A DNA stretch of 64,000 bases from Ichthyophis bannanicus (GCA_033557465.1 CM066031.1:1229127312-1229191311); one strand, 5' to 3'. Positions 12,001 through 23,745 are shown, numbered from the stretch's first letter. Program-made: numbers and translations. The notes: generated from the sequence alone by a model not told the origin.

Positions 12001-12790
12001 CCACCTCTCGCACCACCCTCGTATCCTCTAACAAGCCTTTATTGAGCTTCCAGTATTGCCCCCCTTACTTTCCCCCCTCACCCTCACCACCACTGGTGCA
12101 TGGTCCGACCATGTAATGGGCTCAATTTCACCACCCTTTATCCTTCCCGCCAACTCCTTCCCCACCCAGATAACATCTAACCGTGAATATGTCCCATGCA
12201 CGGCTGAGAAGAAGGAAAACTGCTGCCTACCCGAGTTCATCAATCTCCATGCGTCTATCAAATCATTCTCTCTCACAAACCTATGATATCTCTATCCGCC
12301 CTCTGCCCTTCTCCCCTACCCGTCGCATCCCTCCCCACCTCCCAAGGCATGTTAAAATCCCCTCCACAGATCAGTGCTCCATCCCCCATTGCCACCACCT
12401 GCTTCTCCAAGTCTTCCCAAAACTCTTTTTGGGATCCCGTGGGCACATACACATTCACCACACAAAACCACTCCTCCCCAACTCTCACATGCAGCAACAG
12501 GTACCTCCCCCCCTTGTCCCTCATCACCGTCTGCACTTCCGTTTTGAGACCCCCTGTAATGAAAACCGCTACCCCTCCCTTCTTCCTCTCCTTTAGGTTT
12601 GATGCGAAAATGCACTCCCTATATCCCCTCGGGCGCACTAACGCTTCATGCTTTCTCTGCAAATGTGTCTCCTGCACCATTACAATCGCTGCCTTGCGTC
12701 TTGCCATTTCTTTATACAAATTTTGTCTCTTCCCTGATTGAGTTCAACCCCTTCACATTTAACGTTACAATTTTCAAAGCTTCCTCCAAC
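9006..12790 (-). pseudogene. L1/Tx1-type ORF2 (endonuclease-reverse transcriptase), frameshifted
   Basis: Reading from 12790 down: VTLNVKGLN (endonuclease start), VQETHLQRKHEAL, GGDFNMP and ITWSDHAPVVV (12090-12120) mark the apurinic-type endonuclease. The RT follows with LGKAPGLDGLTASFYKKF, SYRPISLLNHDAKLLAKIL, LDAEKAFDQVSW, GTRQGCPLSPLLFALSLEPL and the catalytic loop SLFTDDIL (about 10690-10715). The usual FADD is FTDD here, but both Asp remain. The C-terminal HMWWSCPVVQKYW (about 9360-9395) is typical of the L1 end domain. The longest intact piece is 10571-11332 (253 aa). At least five frameshifts break the ORF. Confidence 0.9.
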
Positions 12791-13222
12791 CATGCTCCCC
12801 CCTTCCCTCCAACTCTCCCCCCACCCCTCCTCCCCTTCCTCCCACCCTCTATCCTCCCCTACCTCCCTTTCCTCCCCATCTTCCCCTCCCTACCTTCTTA
12901 ACCACCCCTCATTTAGCTCCCCCCACTCCCCTCCCCCACCTCTTCTTCCCCCCCTTCCCTCCCCCTCCCCTTCTTCTCCAATCCGGAGACTTAACTTCCA
13001 CAGTGGTGACCTTGGATCGGACCAACACCTGCTCCTATCCTACTGCCCCCTCTTCCCCATCTACCCCCACCCTCTCCCTCTGCCCCATTAACCCCTAACC
13101 CCCACCATTCCTTCCCTACCCTTCTACCCTCCCCCCCTCTTTCTTCATTACTCAGTCCCTTCCCCCACAGCCTTTTCTTCACTGCAAGTTATCCAATTAG
13201 AGTCCATATGTCTTCTGCTGCT

Positions 13223-14272
13223 TCATCCTGCTTCATCTTCGATCTCCTGCACTCGCTGCCGCTCCTTGACCAGTCCTGCCAATCTCCTTCCTCCTTCTGC
13301 TACTCTGTGCCACTTCGAACTCTCCACCTTACTGCTGCTAGTGGTTTCGTCCGTTAGCTTATCCGGATTGGTAGCCTCCTCCGGCAAGTTTTCAGCTCCC
13401 AACTCTCTCAACGCTTTCCAAGCCTCTGCACTTGATTTTACTTTCCTCGACCGGCCTTGTACCATAATCAACAGTCCAAACGGGTACAGCCACTTATATC
13501 TCAGGTCAGCCCTTCTCAAGTAGGCTGTGACCTCTTTTATCTCTCATCTGCACTGCAGCGTCCCCTGTGACAAGTCCTGGAACAACTCCCATTTGTTTTC
13601 TTCCCACTGGACGTGTCTAAGCTTTCTCGCTGCTCCCAGTATTCGTTCTTTCATTTTATAGGAAGCCAGGCAAACTACAATGTCTCTCAGACGGTTTTCC
13701 CTTATGGGCCCCAGTCCTCTATGCGCCCTCTCTATTTTCATCTGATTGTCTTCGTCTTCCGCTATGTGTTCCGCCCCTTTTAGGATTTCTCCAAATATTT
13801 TCTGTACCACCGCTTCGCTGCTCCTATATCTGGGGACCTCCGGTACTCCCCGCACCCTAATGTTGCACCTTCTCGAGCGGTCTTCCAGATCTTCCGTTTT
13901 TGCCTTCAGCTCCTCTTGTGCTTCCCACATCACTTTCCATCCTTTCTGGATTTTCTCCACCGCTGCCCCATGTTGCTCCAGTTGATTCTCTGCATCTTCT
14001 ATTCTCTCTCCCAACGCTGTGATGTCTTGCTTGATTGTTTGCATAGCCTCCTTTAACTCATTTTTAAATCCTCCAATTTCTTCCTTTAGGTCCTCCTTCA
14101 GTTCCATAAGCCACTGCTTAATTTTTTCTGCCATTCCCAAGCACTCCTCTACTTCCCCCTCCTCCTCAGGCCCTGGCGTGAGGTCCCCCCTCAGCTTGCC
14201 CATCTTCTCGCCCTCTTTTCCACCTCTCGCTGGCGCATATGGGGAGCGGAATTCCGCCAATTTCTTCTTCAC
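13223..14272 (-). pseudogene. L1/Tx1-type ORF1 (RNA-binding chaperone), one frameshift
   Basis: The first 242 codons (13544-14272) hold a long heptad-rich coiled coil (MAEKIKQWLMELKEDL onward to about residue 130). The L1 ORF1 signature LEDRSRRCNIRVRGVPE follows, and then the RRM part with IERAHRGLGP and VVCLASYKMKERIL. A frameshift near 13530 leads to the C-terminal domain: MRRADLRYKWLYPFGLLI in the frame ending at 13223. L1 ORF1 proteins trimerise through the coiled coil and bind the element RNA. The start at 14272 is the first ATG after the GC-rich leader. Confidence 0.82.
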
Positions 14273-15312
14273 TGCCCCGTCTCTTTGCTTTCTCCATTTT
14301 ATTTTGAGGCGGTTCCCCTTTATCTACCTCCGCCTCCTTAACACTTTTTCTCTTCTCCCCCTCCTCTTGGGGTGCTGTTCAGGCGCTAGTTAGTACATCG
14401 GCCTCTTCCCTCTTAGTATGGCACTGCTGACCCTCCTGCCGGGTTCTGTCTCGCTGTCAGTCCACTATTGATCGCTGTTGGTCCACTGCGTTCTCTCCCA
14501 ATCTCAGCTCTCACTTACTGTTCCTCCTACAGCGCGGCCCGCTGCTGGGTTTTCTTTAGGGGCTATTCTTCTCTGCTGCTGTACCGGTGCTTCGTTGACC
14601 CTGCCGCTCCCAAGGCATTCCGCTCACTCTCTCTCCTCTCCTCCTCCGCCGGCTATGCCTCTTATTTTCAGCCTTCCTGCTGCCCACGTGGCCCTCTGCT
14701 GTTTTCTTCCGGGCCTTGCTGCACTCCACGTCCTCCTCTCCCCAATGGAGCTGCACAGCTTCCCGGGTCCGCAACTGCCCCGCCTCCAGCTCACCTCTGC
14801 TTTGCACCTCCTCCTCTCTCTGCCGCTCTGGATCATCTGGTTCTTTCACGGGCTCCCATCTTGTCTTCCCTCCTTGCTGTCGGTGCTCTTCGGCCCTCTC
14901 CACTCTCCCCGGACTTCTCTTGCTTCTCTCTGAAGGCTGCGGGGACAAGCCGCGACTCGCAGCCACTTCCTGCCCTGGTGCAGGATCTTCTCACTCTCTC
15001 TCCAGCTCTCCTCTCAAACTGCACTCCATGATCCTCCCCTTGCTCTCGCTGTCCCCGCTGCCTCCACTGCCGCAAGTCTTCCCACCATGTGGCTCAGCGG
15101 CCCTTCTCTCTCCGCCGCGACTCTTACGGCTGGGAGGAATCGCTGTCCGCTCTCTCTCCTTCGCTATTTGGGGGCTTTACTGCCTCACTACCTCCAGCTT
15201 TCCACACCACCTCACTTCATTTTATGCTCTATTTTTTTGCCTTTTGACAGGCTGTGGCGACGGAGCTTGTCTAGCTCGCCACCATCCGAACCGCTGACGT
15301 CACCGGAAGTCC
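14273..15312 (-). promoter_or_regulatory. LINE 5' UTR/promoter with CRE and ETS sites at its start
   Basis: The 1-kb C/T-rich (plus strand) leader has no conserved ORF. The long plus-strand open frames there reflect composition. At the extreme 5' end of the element, the minus strand reads ACTTCCGG (15303-15310) directly followed by TGACGTCA (15295-15302): an ETS core and a perfect palindromic CRE within the first 20 bp. LINEs need an internal promoter at +1, so these sites are well placed. Function is inferred from position and consensus only. Confidence 0.55.
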
Positions 15313-15323
15313 CAGGCTGGTAA

Positions 15324-15951
15324 TTTTAAGACCATTTCGAACATTCTTTTCTTTTAGCCAAAGTAACTGAAAAGGATATTTTGAGGCTTATGATTATTCA
15401 CAAATGCCTGAATATCCTGGCTTTAAGAAGATCCGTTTAAGAGCAGGAAATGGAAGACACACACCTGGTCATTCTTCTTTAGGTGGGTTTTGCATGAGCA
15501 ATAGGGAGTGTTCATCTGCATCTGTCTGAATGTGCACAATTTTAAGTATATATACACCTTGGGGTCAATTTTGGAAGAAACCACTTCTGCATATAAAATG
15601 CTGTTTGATGCATAGACAAGCAAGTAAAGAGATAAATCAAAGGGAATTTAAGAATGTCACACACACACACACTGCCTTCCTGAAAGTTCTGCACAATTTA
15701 AAAGGGAAAGAGATGCAAACCAGTTAACAACTGCAAAACAACACATAGACCTTTACTGTGACGATTATTTTCTGTAGAACAGTTTTTCTGAACCAAATGC
15801 ACCAATAATATAAAAGTAATTCAATGGAAAATTCCATTTTATATATTATAAGTGAGCGTCATTGGCAGAAACAGCTTTTAATTTTTTTTTTAACACACAA
15901 AATGCACCGTTTCACAATAAAATTGTTTAACACAAAGAGATTAGGCCTTAC
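15324..15951 (-). other. MRS2: MRS2 intron downstream of the GMN exon
   Basis: AT-rich sequence without recognised transposon. It contains a short (AC)n run around 15658-15672. No further MRS2 exon is visible here or anywhere from 1 to 15951; the last coding exon(s), for the second membrane segment and C terminus, must lie to the left of the window. Confidence 0.6.
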
Positions 15952-16071
15952 CTCTTCAAATGAGGATTCTAAATTCATACCGAACACTACTCCCATTAAT
16001 CCGAAGAGAGAGAGAGAGAGAAGGTCCCCATGGTCAACTGCAAGTTCAACCTCATCATGACATTGCGATGG
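15952..16071 (-). CDS. MRS2: MRS2 exon: end of the long helix, first membrane segment and GMN motif (2-nt shift)
   Basis: MRS2 is the CorA-family Mg2+ channel of the mitochondrial inner membrane; the Gly-Met-Asn motif ending membrane helix 1 forms the selectivity filter. The minus strand reads HRNVMMRLNLQLTMGT, then a Ser/Leu stretch, and after a change of frame GLMGVVFGMNLESSFEE. Splice sites are canonical: acceptor CAATTTTAG before CCATCG and donor GAG then GTAAGG. The first base completes the Ser codon begun by the exon at 61529. A (CT)8 run (complement of 15995-16018) has one CT unit more than the conserved frame allows. The exon is therefore 120 instead of 118 nt, and GMN falls out of frame. 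Either a base-calling slip or a real lesion could explain this. Confidence 0.93.
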
Positions 16072-17365
16072 CTAAAATTGGACAATACAAAGTAAACTCG
16101 AAAACATTACTCAGCATTTGCCATAAAACTGCTTGAAAGCTGACGCTGTAAAAATAAACAGTCAACCAAAAATATTATTTTGAACACTTCCTTTCGCATC
16201 AAAACAAGTAATAACGACAAAACATTAGTATGAATTTCAGCCAGATGGCCTTAAATCAGTGTCTTTTAAACTGGGGTCACAGCACACTAGTCAACCACAG
16301 ATCGCCACTGACTGGATCACAATCTGACCCTGCACCCATTTTCCGCTGTTTCGGGCTGGCGAAAGGAAGGATAGCATGTGGGTGCACTTTACTGCAGGTC
16401 TTTTGGTCCATGTGGCTCTTAGGAGGATGGAATCAGCTATTCACAAAATCAGCAAGCAGAACGAAGTACAGACACAGTGCATCTCAAAGCAACAGGGTCA
16501 GGAGTTGAAAGGAAAGTAGGAGGAGTCAGAGAGCAATGAGAACTGGGAAAGGAAGTAGGTAAAAATGAATAATGAGGCTTCAAGGAATAATGAGATCTCA
16601 AGGAAAAAACAAAGGTGTTTGAAAACATGAAGCACCATTATATTTTTATAATAAATGATATCTCTATTATTAGTCTATTATCTGCTGCCGATAATTTCTC
16701 CAGTATGATCCATTTGCCATGAAGACTGGCACATATACCTTATATACTCATGTATAAGTCAACAGGCAATTTTGAGCCCAAAAAGTTAGCATAAAACTAC
16801 ATGGTCTCGAGCATAAGCAGAGAACAAAATTTAACGAGTCATTTCTACTTCCCTTCACTTATCTCTTCCCCTCCTCCCAGAAGTCCAGCATCAACCCTTC
16901 CCTACCCTCCTCGAGCTCAGTGCAGCATACGCTGTACTTAATGCTGTCTCTGATCTTTGCCTCCTCGATGAAGATGGGCGGTAGTTGATGTGCTTAAGCA
17001 CATGTAGAAACCTTTAGGGTTTTGCCTTACTTGGGCATCAGAGATCTCTAGTGGCTCTATTGAACTACTGGTAATGTGACTTTTTATGCCACCCAGCATT
17101 TCCCGAATATGAGAGCTCTCTCCTGACCAGTGAAGTAATGGTAGGAGGAGACCCCTCAGTTGGAAGGAAATCTAACTGGCATAAAGATTAACTCAAAGGT
17201 AATTTCCTGTCTTCGGCTGGGTAAGGAATGCACAACAGTCACTGGTTTTCCCAGCTCCACAGCCAGTTCACTATAAGGGAGGAAGGAAAGTCTTTGGTTA
17301 AGTCATCCAGTGAACAAAAAGCAATGGCAACAAGGGCAAATTAGGCCACTGTACTACAATTGGTT
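16072..17365 (-). other. MRS2: MRS2 intron without recognised element
   Basis: About 1.3 kb of intron on the 5' side of the GMN exon. A stretch near 16738-16800 (TATACTCATGTATAAGTCAA...) resembles an old dispersed repeat, but I cannot name it. No conserved ORF, TIR or tail is seen. Confidence 0.5.
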
Positions 17366-17401
17366 TTAACCCTTTCATACCTGGTGGTTCCATTTGGAAC
17401 C
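17366..17401 (+). repeat. piggyBac 5' terminus: TTAA, CCCTTTCA and subterminal palindrome
   Basis: TTAA at 17366-17369 is followed by CCCTTTCATACC and the palindrome GGTTCCATTTGGAACC (17386-17401). A related copy, GGCTCCATTTGGAACC, occurs at 17720-17735. Such repeated subterminal motifs are plausible transposase-binding sites. The matching motif at the other end is in inverted orientation (37409-37424). Confidence 0.88.
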
Positions 17402-17901
17402 CATGTAGTTTTCTTGTAAAAACTGAGTGGGGATTAAAACCAGTAAACATCAGAAGTAATTTTCTTACTTACTATTATCATAATAAAATACTATATCCAG
17501 TTTAGAGTCACTAACTTACTACGTGGCACCACTGGCTGTGCTTTTGTTTTGGTAGCCATTTTGAAATTTTACTGCATTCTAGTGTTAAATTTTAATGTTC
17601 CGAAGGCTTCACTGCATCAGGAAAATTCTCTCAAGTCAAACAGGTATTGTTTTCCCTTTCTGCCAGTTTTATCACAATTTTTTGTTGAAACAGTTGTTGA
17701 ATGAGACAGTTTTGTAGTTGGCTCCATTTGGAACCATTGGTACTTAGTGGTTGTTGCATGTTACTGCAGAAATGGTGGTTTGTAATACTTAGTGAAGTTT
17801 ATCACATAGCAGTTATTAAGATTTAAATTTGAAATTTATATGTTATCCGCTAATTAAGTAGTAATCTAGTAGTAATTCAGTTACATTCTGAAATTTGTTG
17901 A

Positions 17902-19471
17902 ATGTTTGATGCAGGCAAAATGATGGATTGTGATATGCATCGCAGACAAAATAGAAAAGGAAAAATGGAATCTCAGCTTGTCTTGTTACCAGATGCTGAC
18001 ATTTCTGAACCTGAGTGTGATGAAGAGGATCCAGAGATGGAAAATAATATGGATGAGTTGAGCAATGATCTTCCAATATCAACAGTTAGGGATCATGCAA
18101 AGCAGAAAGATCATGATGTTGCTGGTGTAGATGATGATGATGATGATGATGATAATGTTCCATTGAACAGATTATTCAAAAAGAAATCAAAATCAAAAGA
18201 TGCAGTCATGTTTCGATGGAGGAGAATAAAGCCAAAAGTCACCTCCGATCCAATCTAGTTGGGAGAACTTTCTGATCCACCCGAGGAGGAAGAGCCTCCA
18301 ATAAAATACTTTCACAGATTTTTTTCCAGTGAACTTATTGAGCACATTGTGATTCAGACCAATTTACTTGCAGTTCAGTGTGTGTCCTCATTTAGAACAG
18401 TAGAAATCGAACAATACTGTGGAATGTTGTTGAAGATGGACCTGGTTCCAATGCCCAGTTATAAATGCTACTGGTCAGAAGAACTCTGTTTTCCACCTGT
18501 TGCAGACGTTATGAGTCAAAATCATTTTACCGACATCAACAAGTTTTTGCACTTCAACGACAACACCAAGGCCGTCACTGACAGAAATGACCCTTTGTAT
18601 GATAGATATTTTAAAGTTCGTCCTCTTCTGGATTTCATTCGAGAGGCTTGCCTAAAGGTTGAAGTGGAAGAAAAGCAGAGCATTGATGAGCAGATGATAC
18701 CAAACAAAGGCAAAAACCACTTGAGGCAATACCTTCCAAAGAAGCCTATGAAATGGGGCTTCAAAGTATTTGCTAGATGCGGGGTCAGTGGTGTGACATA
18801 TGACTTTCATTTCTATGACGGCAAGACTCCTGTTGTGCAGAAAAGCTGTGGATTTCAACCAGGAGACTTTGTTATGAAATTATGCGAAACACTGCCTAGC
18901 ACTCAGAATTTCAAACTGTACTTTGATAACTACTTCACTTTTCTGGAGCTTCAGCTGATGCTAAAGGAACAGAGCATCCTATCTACTAGGACAATGCGGT
19001 GCAACAGGATCAGAGGATGCATTATGAAAACGGAAAAAGAACTAAAGAAAAAAGGACGAGGATCCAGTGATTTTATGGTTGATGCAAACTCTGGTTTGTC
19101 AGTAGTTCGTTGGTATGATAATTCAGCTGTTCAGCATTCATCAACACTGAGATCAGTTGATCCAATTTCTATGATTAAGCGCTGGGACAAGAAACTGCAT
19201 GCCTATGTTGATGTGCCCTGCCCAGCTGTTGTTCGAGACTACAGTCAGAATATGGGAGGTGTAGATCTCTTTGCTTATGGCTCTATATCGCACTGACCAT
19301 CGCAGTAAGAAATGGTACCGTAGAATATTTTACTGGGGCCTTCATCTTGTGGTTGTGAATGGATGGTTGCTTTACAGACGTCACTGTGAGCAGAAATCTA
19401 TACCAAATTCTCAAGTGTTCTCACGCCTTCAGTTTGTTATCAGCGTTAGTGAGTCGCTGATCAAAGAAAGC
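17902..19471 (+). pseudogene. piggyBac transposase, N-terminal and catalytic part
   Basis: A cut-and-paste DDE/D transposase. It has an acidic N-terminal region including eight Asp encoded by a (GAT)n run (about 18129-18155), then the catalytic core. All three expected Asp are visible: SIDEQMI (18685), YFDNYF (18925) and NMGGVDLF (19264). Lesions: an in-frame TAG at 18256-18258 and a frameshift at about 19275, after which ALYRTDHRSKKWYRRIFYW continues in another frame to SLIKES. There the DIRS-3 insertion cuts the gene. A TTTGATGCAG just before the ATG at 17920 could be a splice acceptor. Confidence 0.92.
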
Positions 19472-19838
19472 ACACTTACTTACCTGTAACAGGTGATCTC
19501 TGGGAACAGCAGGAATAAGTCTTCACATATGGGTACGTCGGTACCGACGGAGTCTGCGCGGGAACGCTCCCCAGCGTCCAATTAGAACGCTTTTGGGAGC
19601 ATCCCACCACGCCTGCGTGCTGCCTTCCCGCCTTTCCCAACTGCCTCTCCTCAGTTAAGTTTTAAAGCTGAGACAAAGAGAGAGAGAGAGGGGAAAGATA
19701 GAGATAGAGAAATACAACTCCTAGGGGAGGTGGGTGGGTTGTGAAGACTTATTCCTGCTGTTCCCAGAGATCACCTGTTACAGGTAAGTAACTGTGCTAT
19801 CTCCAGGAACAAGCAGGAATGTGTCTTCACATATGGAG
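19469..19838. repeat. DIRS-3 3' terminal repeat and ICR
   Basis: The terminus 19469-19700 starts with ACTTACTTACCTGTAACAGG. The ICR at 19740-19838 contains the reverse complement of this edge (CACCTGTTACAGGTAAGTAA), directly joined to the reverse complement of the other element edge (CTCCAGGAACAAGCAGGAAT; compare 27731-27750). The ICR thus equals the circular junction of both outer edges, the DIRS hallmark. Sense-strand terminus: ACAGGTAAGTAAG. Confidence 0.88.
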
Positions 19839-20589
19839 ACTCCCAAGCTAAGATGCCTGGAGGAGTCCCAGCATGTTGCGAATCTGAAAAAGGCCATGCT
19901 ATTCGACAGAACCTCAGGCATCCTGGGGATGGAGGGTAGGAGTTGGACTAAAAAGATGTGCTATGGAACAGCTGGGCCAAACAGGACGCCTAGATAGGAG
20001 ACCCTGTGTGGATAATATCTAGTAGTAAATATTGAACTGCAATATACCCATATGGACCTCACCTGGTGGTATTGAAAAAGGTTTATGGAGGTTCATATGT
20101 ATCTGCTAATATGAACCAGCAGAATATTCTCAAGGAGTACCTCAATGTAGAGCAGAGGTAAATAAACTGTGCAAAAGACAGGTTGAGGTCTGAACCCTTA
20201 GGGTGAGAAAAAGTCCCAGGGGAAACTGGGGTAGTTCAATGAGGCAGGACTTTTGCGGGAAAACGCGGAAGTCCCTATTAGATAAGCCTGAAGCTCTTTT
20301 GACCTTAAAGAGACATAGTTCTTATAGGAGAAGAGGGGCTTTGAAGATCCCTATATCCGATAACAAAGAAGGACAGAAGTATGAGACATTGTAGCCTCCT
20401 ATTTTCTGAAGATTCAGAATGTCCTTCCTAATTGAAGTCACTTAGGAAAAAAGATGGTACATGGAGGGCTGCAGATGTACCTAAACTGAAGGTCATGGTG
20501 GAAAAACCCTTTAACTACCACAGGGAAGTGGTTGTTTATGTAGAACCCTAAGCATGCTGGAGCAGCATTGAAAGGGATAGTGATTATCT

Positions 20590-20790
20590 GTCGGGCCGTA
20601 CAGGAAATATATCTATATCTATCTATCTATAAACCTAGGCAGATGGAAAAAAGTATGTAGATACATATCCACCTACTATCATATATTGCAATATATATAT
20701 AGATAGGTAAATACAGATATATCTATTTATATGAATATATAGATATATATGGGCACAGACATGCATATGTCTATACATGTATAGATTCCC
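20590..20790. repeat. (ATCT)n/(AT)n microsatellite-like DNA
   Basis: A region of imperfect TATC, TAGATA and ATATAT units. The 5'-truncated L2 LINE begins at its right edge, and a further (TA)n stretch follows the LINE tail (about 23751-23779). The LINE therefore either landed in or extended an AT-rich tract inside DIRS-3. Confidence 0.7.
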
Positions 20791-23745
20791 TGGGGATTCC
20801 CTGGGGAAAACCATGGCTCTCACCCTCATCTACAGACCCCCCACATCTGATCAAAAAAAATCTCACCCTTATCCTAGAACTTGCATGCACAGCATCACAA
20901 AGCAAACCATTTATACTCCTTGGTGACTTGAACCTTCCATCACTGAACCATTCCCAATCAGATAACTTCATAGATGCCATGTCACAAATGGGGTTCACAC
21001 AGATAATACACGCTCCTACACACAAAAAAGGTAACATACTTGACGTAATTTTCCTCCCAGCCTCACTCTACAGTCATCTACTACATACCACCCCGAGTAT
21101 AACCGAAGTACCCTGGTCAGACCACCATCTAATCACAATCCAGCTATCGGCACAAGTCCCAAAAAATAATGGGAGCACAACTCCGCATATATCACGCTTC
21201 AAACACTTTGACAAAGACACATTCCTCGACAAAGTACTACCCAAACTAGACACAACCACACCAGACATCAACTCAACCATATCAAATTGGAACCTAACTA
21301 TTCAAAAAGCAGCTGTCCACACACAAGTCTTACACAAACAAACAAAAAAGACAGAAAAATGGTTCACGAAAGAGCTGACAAAACTAAAAAAACAACTGAG
21401 GAGACAAGAAAAGAGATGGAGAAAACTAAAATCTGATGAAAACAAATCCCAATACATGCTCCTACTTATAGAATACAAAAACGCAATTAACAAATCAAAA
21501 AGAGACTACCACTCTAAAGTAATAAACTCATCCATCAACCGCCCAAGGGAGTTATTCACGATAGTAAAAACATTAACCAAAACTAATAACAGCGAACCTA
21601 AACAACAAGCAATTAACATACAAACACTAGCAAAACATTTTGCAGAAAAACTAAAAAACAAGACCACTACCCCAACTCCTTTATTATCAAACACGAAAAC
21701 CACGCATGAATGGACAAGTTTCCAGTTGGTAGAACAAAAACAACTTCTCAAAATCATAACAATGATAAACACCACCACCTCCCCACTCGACCCATGCCCC
21801 GTTTCATGGATTAAGTGTGCGAAAGAGGAACTGGCGATAAATCTACAACACATAGTTAACCAATCCCTTTCACAGGGCATCATGCCTGATGCCCTAAAAT
21901 TCACAACGCTCCGACCAATAATAAAGAATAATAAGCTCGATTCAAAAGATCCGAACTCCTACAGACCCATAGCCAGCATTCCGTTCATAGCCAAAATTAT
22001 AGAGAAAACAATTCAAATTCAGTTACAGGAACACATTGATGAATACAAACCCCTTGACTCACACCAATTTGGTTTCCGCCCATTCCATGGAGTAGAAACC
22101 CTCCTAATCACTCTTATGGACTTCCTCATCAAGGGCACAGATGACAAACAACAAGGCTACTTACTCCTATTTATAGATATCTCAGCCGCATTCGATAACA
22201 TTAATCACCTGACACTGATCAATAGACTAGAAAACCTAGGAATAGGCGGGATTGTCCTTAACTGGTTCAAATCCTACATTTCACACCGATTAATACGCGT
22301 CCAAATTGACCAACAAGCATCAGAAACATTCCCCCAAGGACAGGGAATACCCCAAGGATCAGCCCTATCAGCCCTCCTATTTAACTTGTACCTGCAACCG
22401 ATAACTAACATATTTAAAAAACACAAGATTAATCACTTTATATACGCCGATGACATCATGCTAGCTATCCCCATAACCATAAAAAACCCTACATATGACC
22501 CGCTATCCAAATGCATGGCTGAGACCTCCTCCTGGATGGAAACTAACCACCTCAGCATAAACTTCAAAAAAAACCGAGGCAATGTTTGTGACAAGATCAT
22601 CTATGACTGAGAACACCTACCCAGAAACAATCACTATCAACAAAACCTCCATACCTGTCAGAAAACAGGTAAAATACTTAGGAGTAATAATAGACCACAC
22701 TCTCACCATGCTACCACACATAAAACAAACAGTAAAAACCATTTTCTATAAACTCAAAACAATTCAACACCTAAGGCCACTCCTAGAAACACCAGACTTT
22801 AGATCCGTAGTAGGTACACTGATCACCCCTCACTTCGACTATTGCAATAGTCTCCTAATAGGCCTCCCGCAAAAAAGCACATACCTTCTTCAAAGAGCAC
22901 AAAACATCTGTGCAAAAGTGATTGCTAAAGCTCGCCTAACAGACCACGTAACCCCTATACTGCTAGACCTCCACTGGCTCCCTATAAACAGCCGAATTAA
23001 ATATAAAATTATCCTAACAACCTATAAACTCATAAACGACATAACCCCCTCACACCTATCTACATTACTGCAATCTCCAACTTCGACAAGGACCCTCAGA
23101 CAAAACGCAGCCCACTCTCTCATCATACCAAAAACCATCCGCAAAACTAAGAACACCACTAGCTCCAGAGCATTCTCATTCGCTGCTCCTACACTCTGGA
23201 ACGACCTCCCCATTGAACTTCGTACCATAAGAGACCTCTTCCAATTCAGAAAAGAATTAAAGACCTACCTGTTCACTGAACACTTCGAAGTCCCCTACTA
23301 CCCCAAAGCTAGCTCCACAACAAACGTGGTCACACATGCACAAACTCCCTTAATCCAAACAATGTAAACACAAGCCTGCCCCCTCCCTCCACACACACGC
23401 CCCAAGACGACATAAAAAGGAACTAAATTCCAACACCTACACCAATATCTGACCCACACAACACACACACCACACACTGTAAATATACATTTGTAAAAAG
23501 TTAGATGTGTTTGTTTTAATACCTACAAAGTTCTTGCTTTAATACCTAAAAGATGTTTCTGCTTTTTGTTTTTCCTTTAATACCTACAAAGTTTATATTA
23601 CTGTTCAATGTAAATAGTTGAATTCTATTGTTCTATGTAAAATGTATACAAACTGTGTACAAGACTGTTAACCTGTTATATGTAAACCGCCCTTGATCTC
23701 TGGAAGGGGCGGTATAAAAGAAATAGTTAAATAAAAAAAATAAAA
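20790..23745 (+). mobile_element. L2-like LINE, 5'-truncated, nearly intact coding part
   Basis: A plus-strand non-LTR retrotransposon that starts within the endonuclease domain. It ends with the 3' unit GTAAACCGCCCTTGATCTCT and its complementary half GGGGCGGTATAAA, followed by (TAAA/TAAAA)n. It is inserted in DIRS-3, in opposite orientation to it. It is the best-preserved LINE reading frame in the window. Confidence 0.9.
20928..23367 (+). pseudogene. L2-like endonuclease/reverse transcriptase, one frameshift
   Basis: The first frame (20928-22610, 560 aa) begins after FILLGDLNLP of the endonuclease. It contains VPWSDHHLITIQ (end of that domain), a Lys-rich linker, and the RT with LRPIIKNNKL, SYRPIASIPFIAKIIEK, FIDISAAFDNINH, GIPQGSALSALLFNLYL and the catalytic loop HFIYADDIML. 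At about 22572 a shift in an A-rich run (TTCAAAAAAAACC) moves the frame to 22582-23367. That part carries QVKYLGVIID, FDYCNSLLIGLP, DLHWLPINSRIKYKI and LWNDLPIELR, the usual L2 C-terminal order. Correction of one indel would give a continuous enzyme lacking only its N-terminal endonuclease part. Confidence 0.92.

Larger units (their letters stand above)
8607..15312 (-). mobile_element. full-length L1/Tx1-type LINE, 6.7 kb
   Basis: The element is bounded by the 11-bp direct repeat CAGGCTGGTAA at 8596-8606 and 15313-15323. It has an A-rich 3' end (T-rich on the plus strand at 8608-8620). On the minus strand it carries a GC-rich 5' UTR of about 1 kb, ORF1 (coiled coil plus RNA-binding domain), ORF2 (endonuclease, RT, C-terminal Cys/His region) and a purine-rich 3' UTR. 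This is the L1-superfamily layout with target-primed integration. Several frameshifts disable it, but the full length and matching duplication point to a fairly young insertion into MRS2 intron DNA. Confidence 0.9.

Noticed and set aside
12599..15323. Long plus-strand open frames (for example 14468-15031 and 14716-15297)
   Set aside because: They are antisense to the L1/Tx1 5' UTR and ORF1, have strong C/T bias and no recognisable domain.
17902..19296. A domesticated piggyBac-derived host gene
   Set aside because: Intact TTAA-flanked transposon ends, a premature stop, a frameshift and two large insertions point to a dead transposon rather than a selected host gene.
19675..19720. GAGA repeats as a CRISPR or satellite array
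   Set aside because: Simple purine repeats without spacer structure, in the DIRS-3 terminal spacer of a vertebrate genome.
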